This document shows positions 11,392 to 23,400 of a DNA stretch of 64,000 bases, piece after piece (position 1 is the first letter of the stretch; every line of letters starts with the position of its first letter). The notes below the pieces were generated by a model. It had not been told where the DNA came from, made no database searches, and worked only from the letters and a program-made list of their open reading frames with translations. The position numbers and the translations under genes were made by a program. The DNA lies in assembly GCA_030549775.1 (NCBI GenBank), contig CM060174.1:50049707-50113706 (forward strand). The letters run 5' to 3'. This DNA is from Tamarix chinensis. Lineage: Eukaryota > Streptophyta > Magnoliopsida > Caryophyllales > Tamaricaceae.

Positions 11392-11400
11392 CAGGTAAGT
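11392..11400 (+). promoter_or_regulatory. Consensus 5' splice-site-like motif in LTR
   Basis: CAGGTAAGT matches the plant donor consensus. It lies downstream of the leader and upstream of the repeat cluster. The minus-sense LTR at 3332-8608 has CAGGTAAGA at the comparable place (minus strand, about 5197-5205), and the LTR at 42235-45399 has AAAGGTAAGG near 43283. Splicing of an LTR leader is possible but not shown. Confidence 0.35.
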
Positions 11401-11612
11401 CTCTACTTACTTCTACTTATGAGTGTTTAGTAAGGATGTAGCTAAGGCCCTTATGTGTTACGTGACTTGTATGCTTTATATATCATGTTATGTTGTGTAA
11501 CGCATGATTATCCGTTGTTGGCATGCATGTTAAGGATGAAGTGTGGTTTAATAAGACACGGATAAGACATTAATCACGTAAACTGAAAGATGTTGAGTCA
11601 AGCCCAGTCCGG

Positions 11613-11965
11613 TCCACCGGTTAGAATAGTGGTCAGAGGCGTTCTGCCCTGTGCGTTTCGTTCCGGTCCACCGGCTATAATAGTGGTCAGAGGCGTTCTG
11701 CCCTGTGTGTGTACATCCGGTCCACCGGTTATAATAGTGGGGGATCTTGGCTCGACAGACCCAAATAAATAAGTTAATCCATGGGAAAAATACTAAATAC
11801 TTACAGTGAAACACCATGTGAGTCGGGGCCAGTCCGGTCCACCGGTTAGAATAGTGGTTAGAGGCGTTTTTCCCTGTGTGTTTCGTTCCGGTCCACCGGC
11901 TATAATAGTGGTCAGAGGCGTCCTGCCCTGTGTGTTTACTTCCGGTCCACCGGCTATAATAGTGG
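11613..11965. repeat. Six-unit TCCACCGGCTATAATAGTGG repeat cluster in LTR
   Basis: Cores lie at 11613, 11667 and 11721, then at 11838, 11892 and 11946: two triplets with exact 54-bp spacing inside each triplet. Spacers carry CAGAGGCGTTCTGCCCTGTG. This is the reverse complement of the cluster at 4015-4438, as expected from the opposite orientation of the two LTRs. Confidence 0.9.
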
Positions 11966-12792
11966 GGCTCCTGCACTCACATGGACTATTAAAGAATATG
12001 TGTTGACTGAACATATTATTAATGAGAATAACGAATAAGTCTAATTGGACTATGGCCAGCTTTTATTATATGTATTACCACATGCTGCTTATGTGCATAA
12101 TGAGTCACTTTATATTTCGGTTATACCACGCTTATATGTTAAATGGGATGTTGCATATGTTTTATATGTTACTATGAGTGTATGGCAAGATTCATGTTGT
12201 GAGTTGTGAGTATGTAGGATATTGTATTAACGTATTGTACTATAATTTAATACACACTTGATGATATCTCTCCTATAAGGTAAGGTAGCAAGACTTACTC
12301 AGTATTGGACCCGTAGTGATACTACACTGGTTGAATGGGTCCTGTGATGATCCACCGATGGTGGGGAGCAGACCTCTTGTGCAAGTTTAAAATCAGATAC
12401 TGTGTTGGGGTGGAAGCCTTGAATTGAGTGAGTAGGCAATCCGGATATTGATCCTTCGGGATTTATTTTTATTTAGCTATATTTTGTATTATGTTCTTGT
12501 TTTGAGAAACATATTCTGAGGTTGTAATCCCAAATCGTATTCTAACTTCTGTTTGACTTACCTCTTATTAAGGATTTATGTTAAATGTCGTCTTGCGTTT
12601 TTTTGATACTTCGTACTAAATGTTGATCGGATTTAGCCTTAGCACTTAGTACTGGAACGGTAGGAGTGAACCGGTCTGGTACTAAGTGTGGCGGTAATAC
12701 CCCCGAGTTTACGGTTTTATCCTTTGCTTCCGCTAAGCCTTTTGATATTAAACGAAATTTTTCAGTAGTAAATTTGGGGGTGTTACAATGCT

Positions 12793-12897
12793 CAATGCAT
12801 AACATTCTAACATAATTTATTTATTGATTTTTTATAAAGATATGGCCAACAAAAACATCGATAGGGACAACAGTGATGAAGAAGGAAAAAGAGATAT
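12793..12897. other. Short remnant between two LTR insertions
   Basis: About 105 bp lie between the target duplication of the LTR at 8716-12787 and the truncated LTR starting near 12898. From 12841 an ATG opens a short acidic frame (MANKNIDRDNSDEEGK...), cut after about 19 codons by the insertion. It could be the start of a retroelement protein, but that is a guess. Confidence 0.3.
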
Positions 12898-14384
12898 GGC
12901 TATTATTATTCGCCGGTGGACCGGTCTGGGCTTGGCTCAACAATCTTACTCTTTAAATAGTTAGTATCTTATTCATGTCTTATTCCATAAGCATTTCACC
13001 CTTGACATGCATGCTACCAACCTTCTACTTCTATCCTCTCAAGGGGGCCCATCCCATATCTTGAGACTCCTATACTTGTTATCACACCTCGACATCCTTT
13101 CCCCCTTACACTTACCCATAATGAAATCCCAACTCCTAAGGGTGTGGGTTAAGGCCCAACACCTCATGACATCAAACCCCACCTACTATCACCCTCTAGG
13201 GTTTTTCCTTGAAAACTTTAATTGGACCTATGTGGCCCAACTTTCTCTCACTTACACTACCATTACTTTATTTATCGCCCCACACCTTATCTCATTTAGG
13301 TTCAATCCCAAATTATATCGCTTTACCCATCAATTCCACATGTGACTGAAAAACCCTAGTTGGCCACTTCAACCTTAGTACTTTTCTTCTCCCACAAGTA
13401 AACTCTCTCTTTTTCACCTAAAATCTCTTCTCTCCCATGGAACCCATACTCACCTCTTATAAAATAAATTCCCAATCTTAACCCGTACTCCACTCTCCCT
13501 TAATTGTTTTTACTTCCACATTTTTTTAGATTAGTTTTTCCTCTCAAAACCCTAATCGGGTCCCTTATACACCCTTATGCCAACCTATGTACTATTTTTC
13601 ATCCCAAGTCTCTAACCACTCCACAACTCTCCCCTTAGCTTATTTACACCCTAAAACAACTTTTCTCATGTAAATATCATCCCCATGCAAGTTTCATCCA
13701 TCCCATACAACTCTCGAAGTCCCCATGCAAACCCTAGAATTCCCATGCATGGTTCTTATCTCTTTTTCATTTTGGTCATATCTTCCTCTTTTTTTTCCTC
13801 TCATGGATTATGAGGTATTTTGGTCAACCTCATATCCCCCTTAGTAAACTCACTTCCTATTTTTTTTCTTTTTATCCTTTCACTCCCATATCACATTATT
13901 GATCATCCTAGCATGAATGTACTAGAGAGTCATAGCATATCACATTATAATCACCATATATACATATCATACTCATGCCATAAGGAACACATAAACATAC
14001 CTCAACTTCAAGTTGTGCTACACATAAGACAAGTTATTGACAATCATACGATACATGGCATAGCATGATACATAACATCCAAGGCATACAAGTCGCACAA
14101 CACATATGGGCCTTAGCAACATCTTTACCTAAAATGATGCCGGGCTTAGAGCACGTTCCTACGCCTCCTTAGGGTTTTGGCTTAATTCACCTATAAGAGG
14201 AAAAAACTAAAGATTAATTTTCCTCCTACCAAAAATACTATTATTTCTTATTTTAGTCTAAGATTAGGGTTACTATTATTAAAGGCAACTTTACAAGTGA
14301 AAAGTAAGACTTTTATCCTCAAGTTAGCTTACTAGATATTATTATTCAAAATATATTTATGTTAATATTTATAGTTGTAGTTAT

Positions 14385-14869
14385 ATTATTAAACCTAATA
14401 GCTTTATTTCTTCTAATAATAGTACTAATACTAGATATAGTAAAATAGTGATAATAATAATAATAGTAATAATAACGCTCCTAGAAATAGAAGCCCTATT
14501 ATTTTTAAGGCTAAGGCTAATAATAGTGTTAGGGTTAAAATAATAATATAATAATATTAATACCAACAATAATATAATAATAGTAATACCAACAAAGTAC
14601 TAATATTGCTAAAGATAATAATGATAAAAGTTATATATGGAATAATAATAACATAAGGGTTCAAATGGTTTTGCCACAATAATAATAGTAACAGCAATAA
14701 TAACAATAATAATAGTAATAATAATAACACTGTAGTAACATTATTTATAATAAAGGCATTAGGAATAATATTAGCAATATTTGAATATTAAGTAATAACA
14801 ATATTAAGACTTAAGTATTCTTCTTCTATAGTAAAAAAATGATAATATGCCAACTTCGGTTTCAATAAC

Positions 14870-14908
<39 letters not shown>

Positions 14909-15203
14909 TTTAAGAATAATACTAATAGTAGTAATAATAAAAACGGTATAGTAATATAAGGGTCTGAATATTTACCATAATAATAAAAGTAATAATAATA
15001 GTCCAAGGCTAGCATTAATAATAATAGTAGTAACAATAATGAAAATCATAATCATAATAACACTAAAGTTGTAGACCATTAATAGTAGTAGTAGTAGTAA
15101 TAATAATTAAGTGACAATAATAATAATAATAGTGATGATGATAATAATAATAACATTAATAATAATGATGATAATGATAATAATAATAATGATGATGATA
15201 ATG

Positions 15204-15234
<31 letters not shown>

Positions 15235-15270
15235 TAATAATAATAATAATATAGATAATACCATTAATAT
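14385..15270. repeat. Long imperfect (AAT)n / (AATAAT) microsatellite tract
   Basis: Nearly 900 bp of interrupted AAT/TAA repeats with GATGAT and AGTAGT variants. The longest clean runs are near 14875-14910 and 15205-15250. The leucine- and tyrosine-rich minus-strand frames here come from the repeat and are not genes. Confidence 0.9.
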
Positions 15271-15299
15271 TATTAAAAATAGCTAATACTTGTATAAAT

Positions 15300-16330
15300 T
15301 AGGTTTAGGGGTTGGGAACGTCAGAGCACCACCTAGGGACAGTGGTGGCATCGGTGGCGGCGACGGTAGATGTAGAGATTGGAGGTGGTGGAAGGAGCAG
15401 AAAGGAGGGAGAGGGAGAGGGAGGCAGGGAGAAAGGGAGGTGTTGGGAGGTAGAGGAGGCTCCCCTAGTTGTTTTAGAGGGTAGAGGTGGTGTTAGTAGC
15501 AGTGGAATTGGCGGCGGATGGCGGTGGGAAGGGCGGTAGGGGTTAAGGAGAAGTTGACTGGGAGGGAAACTTTGCATGGATGGGGTGTCTCGTGCAAGTA
15601 AAATCGAGAGACGAGGGAGGTTTAGTTAGGCATAGGGTGGTGCAAGGGGCAGTTCTGGGGGTGGTTTTGCCGGCGGCGATGGGCGGTAGTAGCGGAGTGC
15701 TTGTCTGATGGGGTGGTAGATTTCTAGGTTTCGAATTCAAAACCCCAATTAAGGATGCCTATGGGGTATTTATAGGCCAATTGGGTGGGAATGACAAGGG
15801 GAAGAAGACAAGGGGGTGCAGGTGCTAGGCATGCCAGCCGGTGGTGGCAGTTGAGGCAGTTCTGGCATGGCAGGGCGACAAGGTTGAGGGAAGAGGGAAA
15901 AGGAAAGGGGCAGGGTGCTTGGGAAAGGGAAAGGGGTCGGTTAGGGTCGAAAAAAATGAAAGAAAGTGACAGGAGAGGGAGGGAAGGAAGGTAAGTAGTG
16001 GTGGTGGCCAGTGGAGGGTAGGGTTGCAGCTCATCGGTCACCGCCCGCGCCTCGGGGAAGAAGAAGGGTTGGGACCGGGTGGTCCAAGGAGGAAGAAAGA
16101 AGAAAAGAAAAAAAGAAACCGGACTGGCCGAGAAAGGAAGGAAAAAAAGGAGGTGTGGCATAGGCCTAGGCTGCGCAAGAGGAAGAGAGGCTGGGCCACG
16201 CAAGGCGGGCTGGCCTAGGTTGGGGGGGAAGAAGGAAAAAAAGAAAAGGGAAAGAGAGAAAGAAAAGGAAAATGGAATAAGAGGAAGAAAAAAGAAAAGA
16301 AAAAAAGGGAAAAATAGGCGGGTTGGGTAT
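15300..16330 (-). other. CT-rich LTR leader block of truncated copy
   Basis: Purine-rich on plus, pyrimidine-rich on the sense strand, GC-rich, with GGAGGGAGAGGGAG and AAGAAGGAAAAAAAGAAAAG runs. It is the counterpart of 7347-8270 and 49260-50500. The open frames on both strands (up to 159 residues) have no recognisable domain and are best explained by composition. Confidence 0.55.
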
Positions 16331-16605
16331 TTTGGTGTTTTTGAGTTATTTAAAATAATAATATTTAGAAAATAATAATTAATTCATTTTTAGATTAATT
16401 TGGGCAATTTTTGAATATATTTTTTTAAAATCCCATTTTAATTAGCAACACACCCTAATTTTTCCTAATTAAATTATTTATCATTTTCCTCTTGATTGTC
16501 CATAAATAACCCCCTATATTTTAATAAATTAATTTACTTAATTAATTTCCCTATTAAATCCTTATTTAGCCATAATTTCTAGAATTAGAATTTTGGGGTA
16601 TTTCA

Positions 16606-17420
16606 GTATCATATACCCATGGCTCAATGTGAATAATTTCTTTGCTAAAATTGGTGATGTTTCCAATATGCCCACGCTCGATACTTTTTGAATCTCAGAA
16701 GCCAAAGCTTCAAGGATTTTCAATATGGTTTTCCAATATTTACAAAGACTATTAGCTACCACCATTTTTGGGTGGGGGATAGCACAGGGGTATTCGATCC
16801 ATAGAGCTTTTCTTCATCATTTCTATGCTAGATCATAACCAAATTGACACTACCTATTTTCTAGCTAAGCAATTTCAAAGGGTAAGCAACTCTAAAATGG
16901 GTGATATTGTCATTGGTGGTTTAATTACCACTATTTGTCTAAGTATGAACATACCTCTCCCAAATGATATGCCTATAGAAGCCATGGGCGCATGTATAGA
17001 TATTGAGCATTACCATCTTACACATCTTATTGAATGTAGGGGCAATGCATGGTATCTTTCATACCAGGGGCGTGCTCATTTTCCCTTACCTAAGCCCACC
17101 AAAACAAACCCTTTGAACCAATGAAATTGGTAACTAATCGATGATGAAGACATTCCTGCTCCTCTTGCTATTGAACATCCTTTTCCTCCTCACGGTGAAC
17201 AAACACGACCAGCTCCTCCCCCTCATTCACAGGCCAGATCCTCATCCTCTTCTACTTATGTCCCCGAATGGCATCTCCAATTTTAAACCCAAATTTACTC
17301 CCAATTAGATTCCATGCGCAAAAATCAAGATTAAATGATGGAAATGATGAAATCTCTTTACAAGTTTCACCTCAGGAATAAGGACCCACCATCACCTCCT
17401 TCATAAATACTATTCCTATT
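16606..17420 (+). pseudogene. Athila-type retroelement ORF remnant (env-like or ORF1)
   Basis: The plus-strand frame ending at 17121 reads ATTIFGWGIAQGYSIHRAFL, then LAKQF, then a DIVIGGLITTIC segment. This pattern (T-GR/GW, then LFF-like aromatic helix, FLA, then GG-IT-I) is typical of the plant transposon protein of Athila/Tat elements. A following region codes YVPEWHLQF and a Met/Lys-rich helix, then TTGGGGGAAATGAACAAGC, also usual for that lineage. Stops at the TGA and TAA positions after 17121 and near 17284 break it. It lies about 1.5 kb upstream of a polypurine tract and LTR, which favours a 3' env-like position over gag. The 5' part is missing. Confidence 0.55.
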
Positions 17421-17525
17421 CTCTTTTTTGTGGGTTAGTTCATTGGGGGAAATGAACAAGCTAAGTAGGGGGATGCACTTGTGGTAATTTATAGAGTTAA
17501 GGTAATCTTTTTGGGTGTTATTTGC

Positions 17526-17527
<2 letters not shown>

Positions 17528-17581
<54 letters not shown>
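17528..17581. repeat. (TA)27 microsatellite
   Basis: An uninterrupted TA dinucleotide run of about 54 bp in the 3' non-coding part of the Athila-like remnant. A short frame through it (YIYIYIY) has no meaning as protein. Confidence 0.95.
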
Positions 17582-17583
<2 letters not shown>

Positions 17584-18965
17584 CATTTCTTTCTTTCTTT
17601 GGTTGTTTTGTTTAGGTGGATGGTTTTTTTGTGTATGTGATCATATGTTTGTTGTTTGGTTCGTGTCGAAACAAAAAGTGATAGATTTGATTCCATTCAT
17701 TGGGTAAACAAAGTAATGGGACTAAATTTTTTTACAAAGGATATTTTTTTAAATCATCATTACTGTTTTGATCACCATCTTCCAAAACCTTAAAAGTAGA
17801 AATTAAGATTTTGATAGTGGTGAAGGAAAGAAAGTTAGAATGGTTAGAAATCAATCCATGCATTGATTATGAATGAGATGAAATGCAATTCAAAATTGGT
17901 GGATATAGCATTATGAGCGCTTGAGCCTAATATTTGGATACATTTTTCATCCAAAATATATTTTTCTTTTGTGTGTGTTCTCCAATGATATGTGAAACTA
18001 AAAATTTCCATTAGTTTTCTTCAAGAATACATAGAACTTTAGGATATTTGAAAATGATGAAGGCACTTTTTTTTTCTTTGTTAGCTACAAGACCAAAAGG
18101 CATACCTTAAAAATTGTTATTCATTTGCGTAACCCCTTTGAGCCTAAGCCTTATTCTATTGATCTAACATTTATTAATAACTAATCTCCATATGCATTTA
18201 ACCTTCTTACTCTATGACTAGTAAAGCAAAAGATTTTTAGGGAAAACATTTGTTAATAAGGTAAAATCTAAGCATAGGGGTATTAAAAAAAATTTGGGTG
18301 AAGTAGCTAATCTAAAAAAAATATAAAATGTCTTTTATTCTTTATTTGGTTGAAGGGAAAGGTTTTAATCTAAAAAAAAAGGAGGATTGTGACTTAATGG
18401 AAAGAAAGATAATTGTTTCTCCAATTAATAGAGTTAAGCTACAATCCCAAATTTATATCCCACCTTATAACCCTATCCCCATTACAACCAAATTTAATAC
18501 CTTTTGATTCTTATATACTTTAGTTCCCTTCACCGGTGGCAAATTGAGAGTAATGGAAAATATATGAGCGATCATTATCATTTATAGAAGTTTTAAGAGT
18601 AAACACATCATACCCTATACACATAAGAGTGAGCGTTTTCACATATCAAAAGTAAGAATCTACCAATTTAAATTTCACTAATCTTAATCTAACTTTGCAT
18701 GGTAAGATACTAACAATATTAACTCTCGTTCCCTAACTACTTGAGCATTTGATAAGACTGTTTATAGGGTTTATTAGATGTGTGATCCAAATTATTCTCA
18801 ACATTTTGATTTTATGATTTATAAGTGTTATAAGTCCTAATGCATTGTTAAACACTGTGAATGAATAAATCCAATCTTACAATTCTTGTAGTCCATAACT
18901 TATCTTACTTGAAATTCTTGATGTTCCTCATGACATGAAGTTGCTTGAGGACAAGCAATGATTTA

Positions 18966-18979
18966 AGCATGGGGGTATT
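18966..18979 (+). promoter_or_regulatory. Polypurine tract of Athila/Tat-type element
   Basis: The context GCTTGAGGACAAGCAATG followed by TTTAAGCATGGGGGTATT is a well-known signature just upstream of the 3' LTR in Athila/Tat elements, where plus-strand DNA synthesis is primed. The LTR follows immediately with TGACAAATGG. Confidence 0.7.
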
Positions 18980-20497
18980 TGACAAATGGAATTTATAGGC
19001 TATTTTCCTGTGTAAAAATGTCATTTATTCCTCATTAATTTTATAAGATTTAATCTTTTCTTGAGTTTTTCTCTTTTGAATAGATTTTGTAGTAAAAGAT
19101 AAAACTGAAGAAATTTAACGGAAAAATGGACGGAAAGAAGAAATGAAGCAAATAACACATCAAGAGACATTGAAACAATGGAAGAAAAGTTAGACATGAA
19201 GAAAAGACATTAAAGGGAAGTTCATGTTAAAATTTTAATGGAGGAATGACGAAGGAGAAAAAAACACGGTACCACCAAGTTTCCTAAACACCGGTCGTGT
19301 TTCCACCAGAAAATAAAATCTCAGTTTTTTAGAATCCATAAATTGGTAGAGAACTCAAAGATTAAAATTTTGCAATCGCTCATACGAACCTTTTTAAGAT
19401 ATATTTTCTGACAATTTTGGGTTCGGAGAGGCAGTAGAATTCAAGAATTGAATGCTCTCTCTTTCTCTATTCCCTCTAGAAAATAAATGTACTTTACAAT
19501 TCCAACTTTTTTCTATCTTTCTTGTATTCCATTGAACAATTAACAGTCTGTAATTCAAGTGATAAGTTCTTCTCCATTCCTTTCTTAATTGCAAGTTCTG
19601 TATTTTGAATGAATGCAAGTAAATTTTCTTCATTGCGTTATTATTTCTCTTGCTTTTAGTATTTCATTACTTATATATTAGAAATCATTTATATTAATTA
19701 TAAATTATTGCGTTTAATTGTGTGATCTTATAATTATGCATATAGTAGAGTAAATAATATAGGGTAGGATGATTTGAGGATGGAATTAGGTTTTGCATAT
19801 AATAGCATAATTTGAAATTATTATCCTAGATGAAATTTAATTGAATAAATGGACAGAATTGAATGATCTCGTATCATATATTAAGAATTTAAACTAATTA
19901 GATTGATCACCTATCCAGTTTAGATCTTAATCTTCGCTAGGATAATGTAATTAATACGTAATTGTTAATTAACGTGTCTAGAGTAGCAAAATAGTTAATT
20001 GTTAATCTTATCCATTAATTTGTGCAATTGCATAATCCGAGCTAATGTGGTTATGGTTGTAGTTGACTGCTTTCCATTCGTAATGCTGCCATTAATTGAA
20101 TCTAGAGTTCGTAACCTAGGTTATTAATTGGTTAGATGATAAATTGAGAGCTTACTCAATTTGTTAGGTTGAAAAGAAAGTAAAGAGATGAACTATTATG
20201 AGTCTCTAGAGGTCAACATTAAATCATTTAGAATCATTCTTTTTCCATGAGTATTTGATACCTTAATTCCATAATCAATTCATTCCTATCCTCATTCATC
20301 AATTAGTCTATAAAATGTTCCATAGCATAGAATTAGTGATAGAAGTAATGAGATTGTATAACTGGGGTTCTAACATCAATTACAAAATTATTAATTAAAT
20401 ACCATTCCTTGTGGGTTCAATTCCTTTTTGTCATTTACTACATATTTGAAAATTAGGATTTATTTATTAAATTTGTTGTGCATACGGCAACATATCA
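18980..20497 (+). mobile_element. 3' LTR of Athila/Tat-type element
   Basis: It starts TGACAAATGG right after the polypurine tract. It ends near CGGCAACATATCA (20485-20497), giving TGA...TCA inverted ends and a length near 1.5 kb. The U5-like end contains CCTTGTGGGTTCAATTCC, as in other members. The 5' partner LTR and the pol region are not in the window. The exact 3' border could be 20492 instead. Confidence 0.6.
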
Positions 20498-23400
20498 AGT
20501 GTCATGTGGTAATATAATATAGATAAAAATAATTACTAAATCTCACATGTTTGTGAAGTCTATCCTTTTGGTGTTAATTACTGCATACTGAGTGTTCATG
20601 TATTTTTTTGGCTTCGACGAATAGTAATAAATAGCTATGAATAATAATGAATAGTGTGAATAATGGTTTTTAAGTAAATATTTCATTTTTCATATATTAG
20701 CACAATTTTGATAATATTTGATGCAAGCAGGTGTTTGTATGTTTTAAATGTTTAAGTCTTATTGCTTTTAGTAGATCACCAATCACATTTTATATATAAG
20801 CCAATCACTTTTCCGCTAATCATATAAATACACAAACATACTGATCAACATTCCACCAATCACAATATTGTGTGTGTTTTTAATCACAATTACCAATATA
20901 CATGCACAGTTACCACCACTAACATTTATATATATATACACACACTTAAGAATAAAAAAACAAAAATACATACAATTGCCAACATTAGCTACACAGGGGT
21001 GGTGATGGCTTTTTATCTAGCAAAATTTTTGCCACCTACAATCCAAAAAAAAATTAAGCAAAGAAAATAATTATATAAATAAACCAATAATTACAAAAAA
21101 AAATAAATGAAAAAGGGAGACTAAAATGAGGTAAGGATGAGGTGGTGGTGCAAGGTGTTAGAGGTGTTGTTATGGAGGAAACAAACAAGGACAGAAAAAA
21201 AAAGTCAAAACCAAGAATCGATAATAATAGATGAGATAATAATAAGAAATTATCAGGAAAAAAAATGTTGAAGAGAAACTTACCCAAAATGGCACTACTA
21301 TTCAAGTCACAGAGGAGAGAAAATCGAAGACCAAAAAAGAATAGAAAGAGAAGAACATTAAAAGGTTCTAAAAAATTAATAGTGAAGATACAAAAAAAAT
21401 TATGTCAATATTGCACGATTAGCAACGACATGTCATCCTTAATAGTTTGATTTTTGTTACTAATTTGTTATGTGACTTCCACACTTACTCTTTGAAATTA
21501 TTATTAGGGACTAGCTATTGTTGCTAAATATTTTTCTTGTACAAAAGACATAACGTTGGCTCTAAAACTATCATTACTAATTTATCTTTTTTTTTTCTTT
21601 TTTTTGTAGTCTTAACATAGATCCTACAAGGAAAAAATAAAAATTCTTTCATAAAGCATTTAGTAGTGTATATTAAATTTAAAATATTAGCATGAGAGGT
21701 TCAAGTCTAAGAAAATTGATTCCTACAAAAAATAAGAACCTCACCAATGTAAGAGAAGGGTGAAGGTCGAGAAAGATAAGATAGAGTGGGGTAAAATATT
21801 AATGGCATTTTTCAATCAATGACATAAATAGTATGTGCCTTTAAGTCATATTTGTGTTTTCATTTTAGTTAATTTCATTTTGATATTATTTTTTCATCTT
21901 TTTATGTTTACCATGTACAAAAAAAAAATTGATTTCTTTAGCAATAATATTTTCTTCATCTCAATGTTCTTTTTAAATAAAGATCATCATCCTCAAAAGA
22001 AGTCTACCATATCTATGATGACTCGTGGCTTACATGGGATCAACAAACTAGTGGGTATACTTATTGCTTATGATTTGGAAGTTAAATCGTTCAAGGAAAA
22101 CATATAAGACAACCTCGATTTATTTAGTACTTGGAAAACTCTAAAAATTATACGTGGGTCATATGTGCAGGCCAAAGAAAACTACTCATATAATTTCCAC
22201 CTTAAAGCATAAATTGGGGGTGCTTTTGAGTTTTGCAGGCCTTGAACAATTATGGGCCGACGCATAAGAAGTAGGTATGGTTTGATTTGTGATAGTTAAT
22301 CTATGTAACCAAATAAAAATATATTGTTAGGTTTTTTTAAATGAACCAAGTTATACTATAAAATTAATTCAACTTTACGTTAAAATTTTATGGTTTCGTT
22401 TGATAAGGTTAATCTTTAAGTCAAAAATTTTCAAAGGATATAAAATTGTTATAGCAAGTAGATTAGAAAATTTTATAAGATTCAATTTCCAAAAGTTTGT
22501 ATAATTTACGTCAATTAAAATAATGTTATAAATTGCAAAGAAGAAACAGCCAAGTTGATGAAAAGTAGAGAAAAAATATATAGGATTATAAAATATAAAT
22601 AAATAAATGTCAAGATGACCATAACAATTTAAAACATTTAATCAATGAAAGTATAAGTATTCAAAAAGAAGTGCATATATATATAATTAATCATAATGGT
22701 GGTCTTCTAACCATTAATCAAACTAATTTAAAAGATCTTCAATCAAATTATAATCTTTTTAATCATTGACCAACCTAAATTGTAAAATTATGATTTAGTC
22801 CAATTTAATCATGGATTTAATCATATTATGTTTGACCAAAAAACCATTATGAATGATACAACTATATAGAGAGAGGCCAGCCATTAATATATTAAAAATT
22901 CTCATATAAGGAATCAAAGATTGAACATCAATCGTTAAAACAAATAATTTCACAGTTAGGATATCATACCTTACTTCGGTGATCGGGTGTATATACATTT
23001 TATGGATATTGCTCTTCTAAAGCACATTTAATCTACCTATATTCAAAACCAACCTAATATAAATCTTTCCAATTTTTCTAATCAATGACTTATGATTCAA
23101 TTTTTAAAACTCTATTAAACGTGAGGCCATATGCCACACAACCAATATTTCTGATCATTATTTTTATAAAATTAATGGAATGAAAACTTTAAAAAAATCA
23201 CTTTTGCACACTTAGTAAAGTATTGTTTATGTTTTAAAAAATATAGTATACCTCAATGCATTTTGAATAATTAGGGAAAAAAATTCTCGGCATTTAGCAC
23301 TATGTATTATTAAAGTTACAAAATAAAATAAAATAAAAAATACCAACTTTCATTTAATGAGTCAAAAAGATCGATTATTCCTCAAATAGAAGATAAATAG

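Larger units (their letters stand above)
8716..12787 (+). mobile_element. Solo LTR, 4.1 kb, TGTAACACC gypsy superfamily (plus sense)
   Basis: It begins TGTAATACCGCG and ends TTTGGGGGTGTTACA, flanked by a perfect 5-bp target-site duplication ATGCT (8711-8715 and 12788-12792). The last 190 bp are the near-identical inverted counterpart of 3332-3520, including the CACTTAGTACCAG and CCAGTACTAAGTGCTAAGG words. In order it carries an AT-rich U3, a CT-rich leader (about 9560-9945), a 149-bp tandem array (about 10100-10920), a splice-donor-like CAGGTAAGT (11392-11400), a 3+3 cluster of TCCACCGG repeats and the conserved end. No internal region follows. It is a separate insertion from 3332-8608, with 107 bp of older DNA between them. 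Confidence 0.9.
12898..16605 (-). mobile_element. Truncated long LTR copy (minus sense)
   Basis: Homology to the LTR at 3332-8608 starts abruptly inside a repeat unit (ATTCGCCGGTGGACCGGTCTGG, compare 4122-4143) and runs to a terminal ATTTTGGGGTATTTCA, the degenerate U3 end. Within it are a CT-rich segment (13000-13800), a weakly similar stretch (13980-14200), a long (AAT)-type microsatellite (14385-15270) and a purine-rich (plus strand) leader block (15300-16330). The U5 terminus is missing and no target duplication is visible, so it was cut by deletion or a later event. Several open frames inside are compositional. Confidence 0.65.

Noticed and set aside
11548..12014. Repetitive HYYSRWTG- and PPAIIVV-type proteins of 60-142 residues
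   Set aside because: They are translations of the 54-bp TCCACCGG repeat cluster, open on both strands because unit length is a multiple of three.
3332..12787. A 9.5-kb DNA transposon with 190-bp terminal inverted repeats
   Set aside because: Each half has its own TG...CA ends and its own target duplication. They are two solo LTRs in opposite orientation.
12581..12805. Minus-strand 74-residue ORF
   Set aside because: It covers the conserved terminal block of the LTR and crosses its end and target duplication; not a gene.
14788..15264. Leucine-rich membrane-protein-like frames on minus
   Set aside because: They are translations of the AAT/TAT microsatellite.
22130..22260. Possible exon with CAG acceptor sites (GTGCAGGCC, TTGCAGGCC)
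   Set aside because: No open frame, donor or protein similarity supports it.
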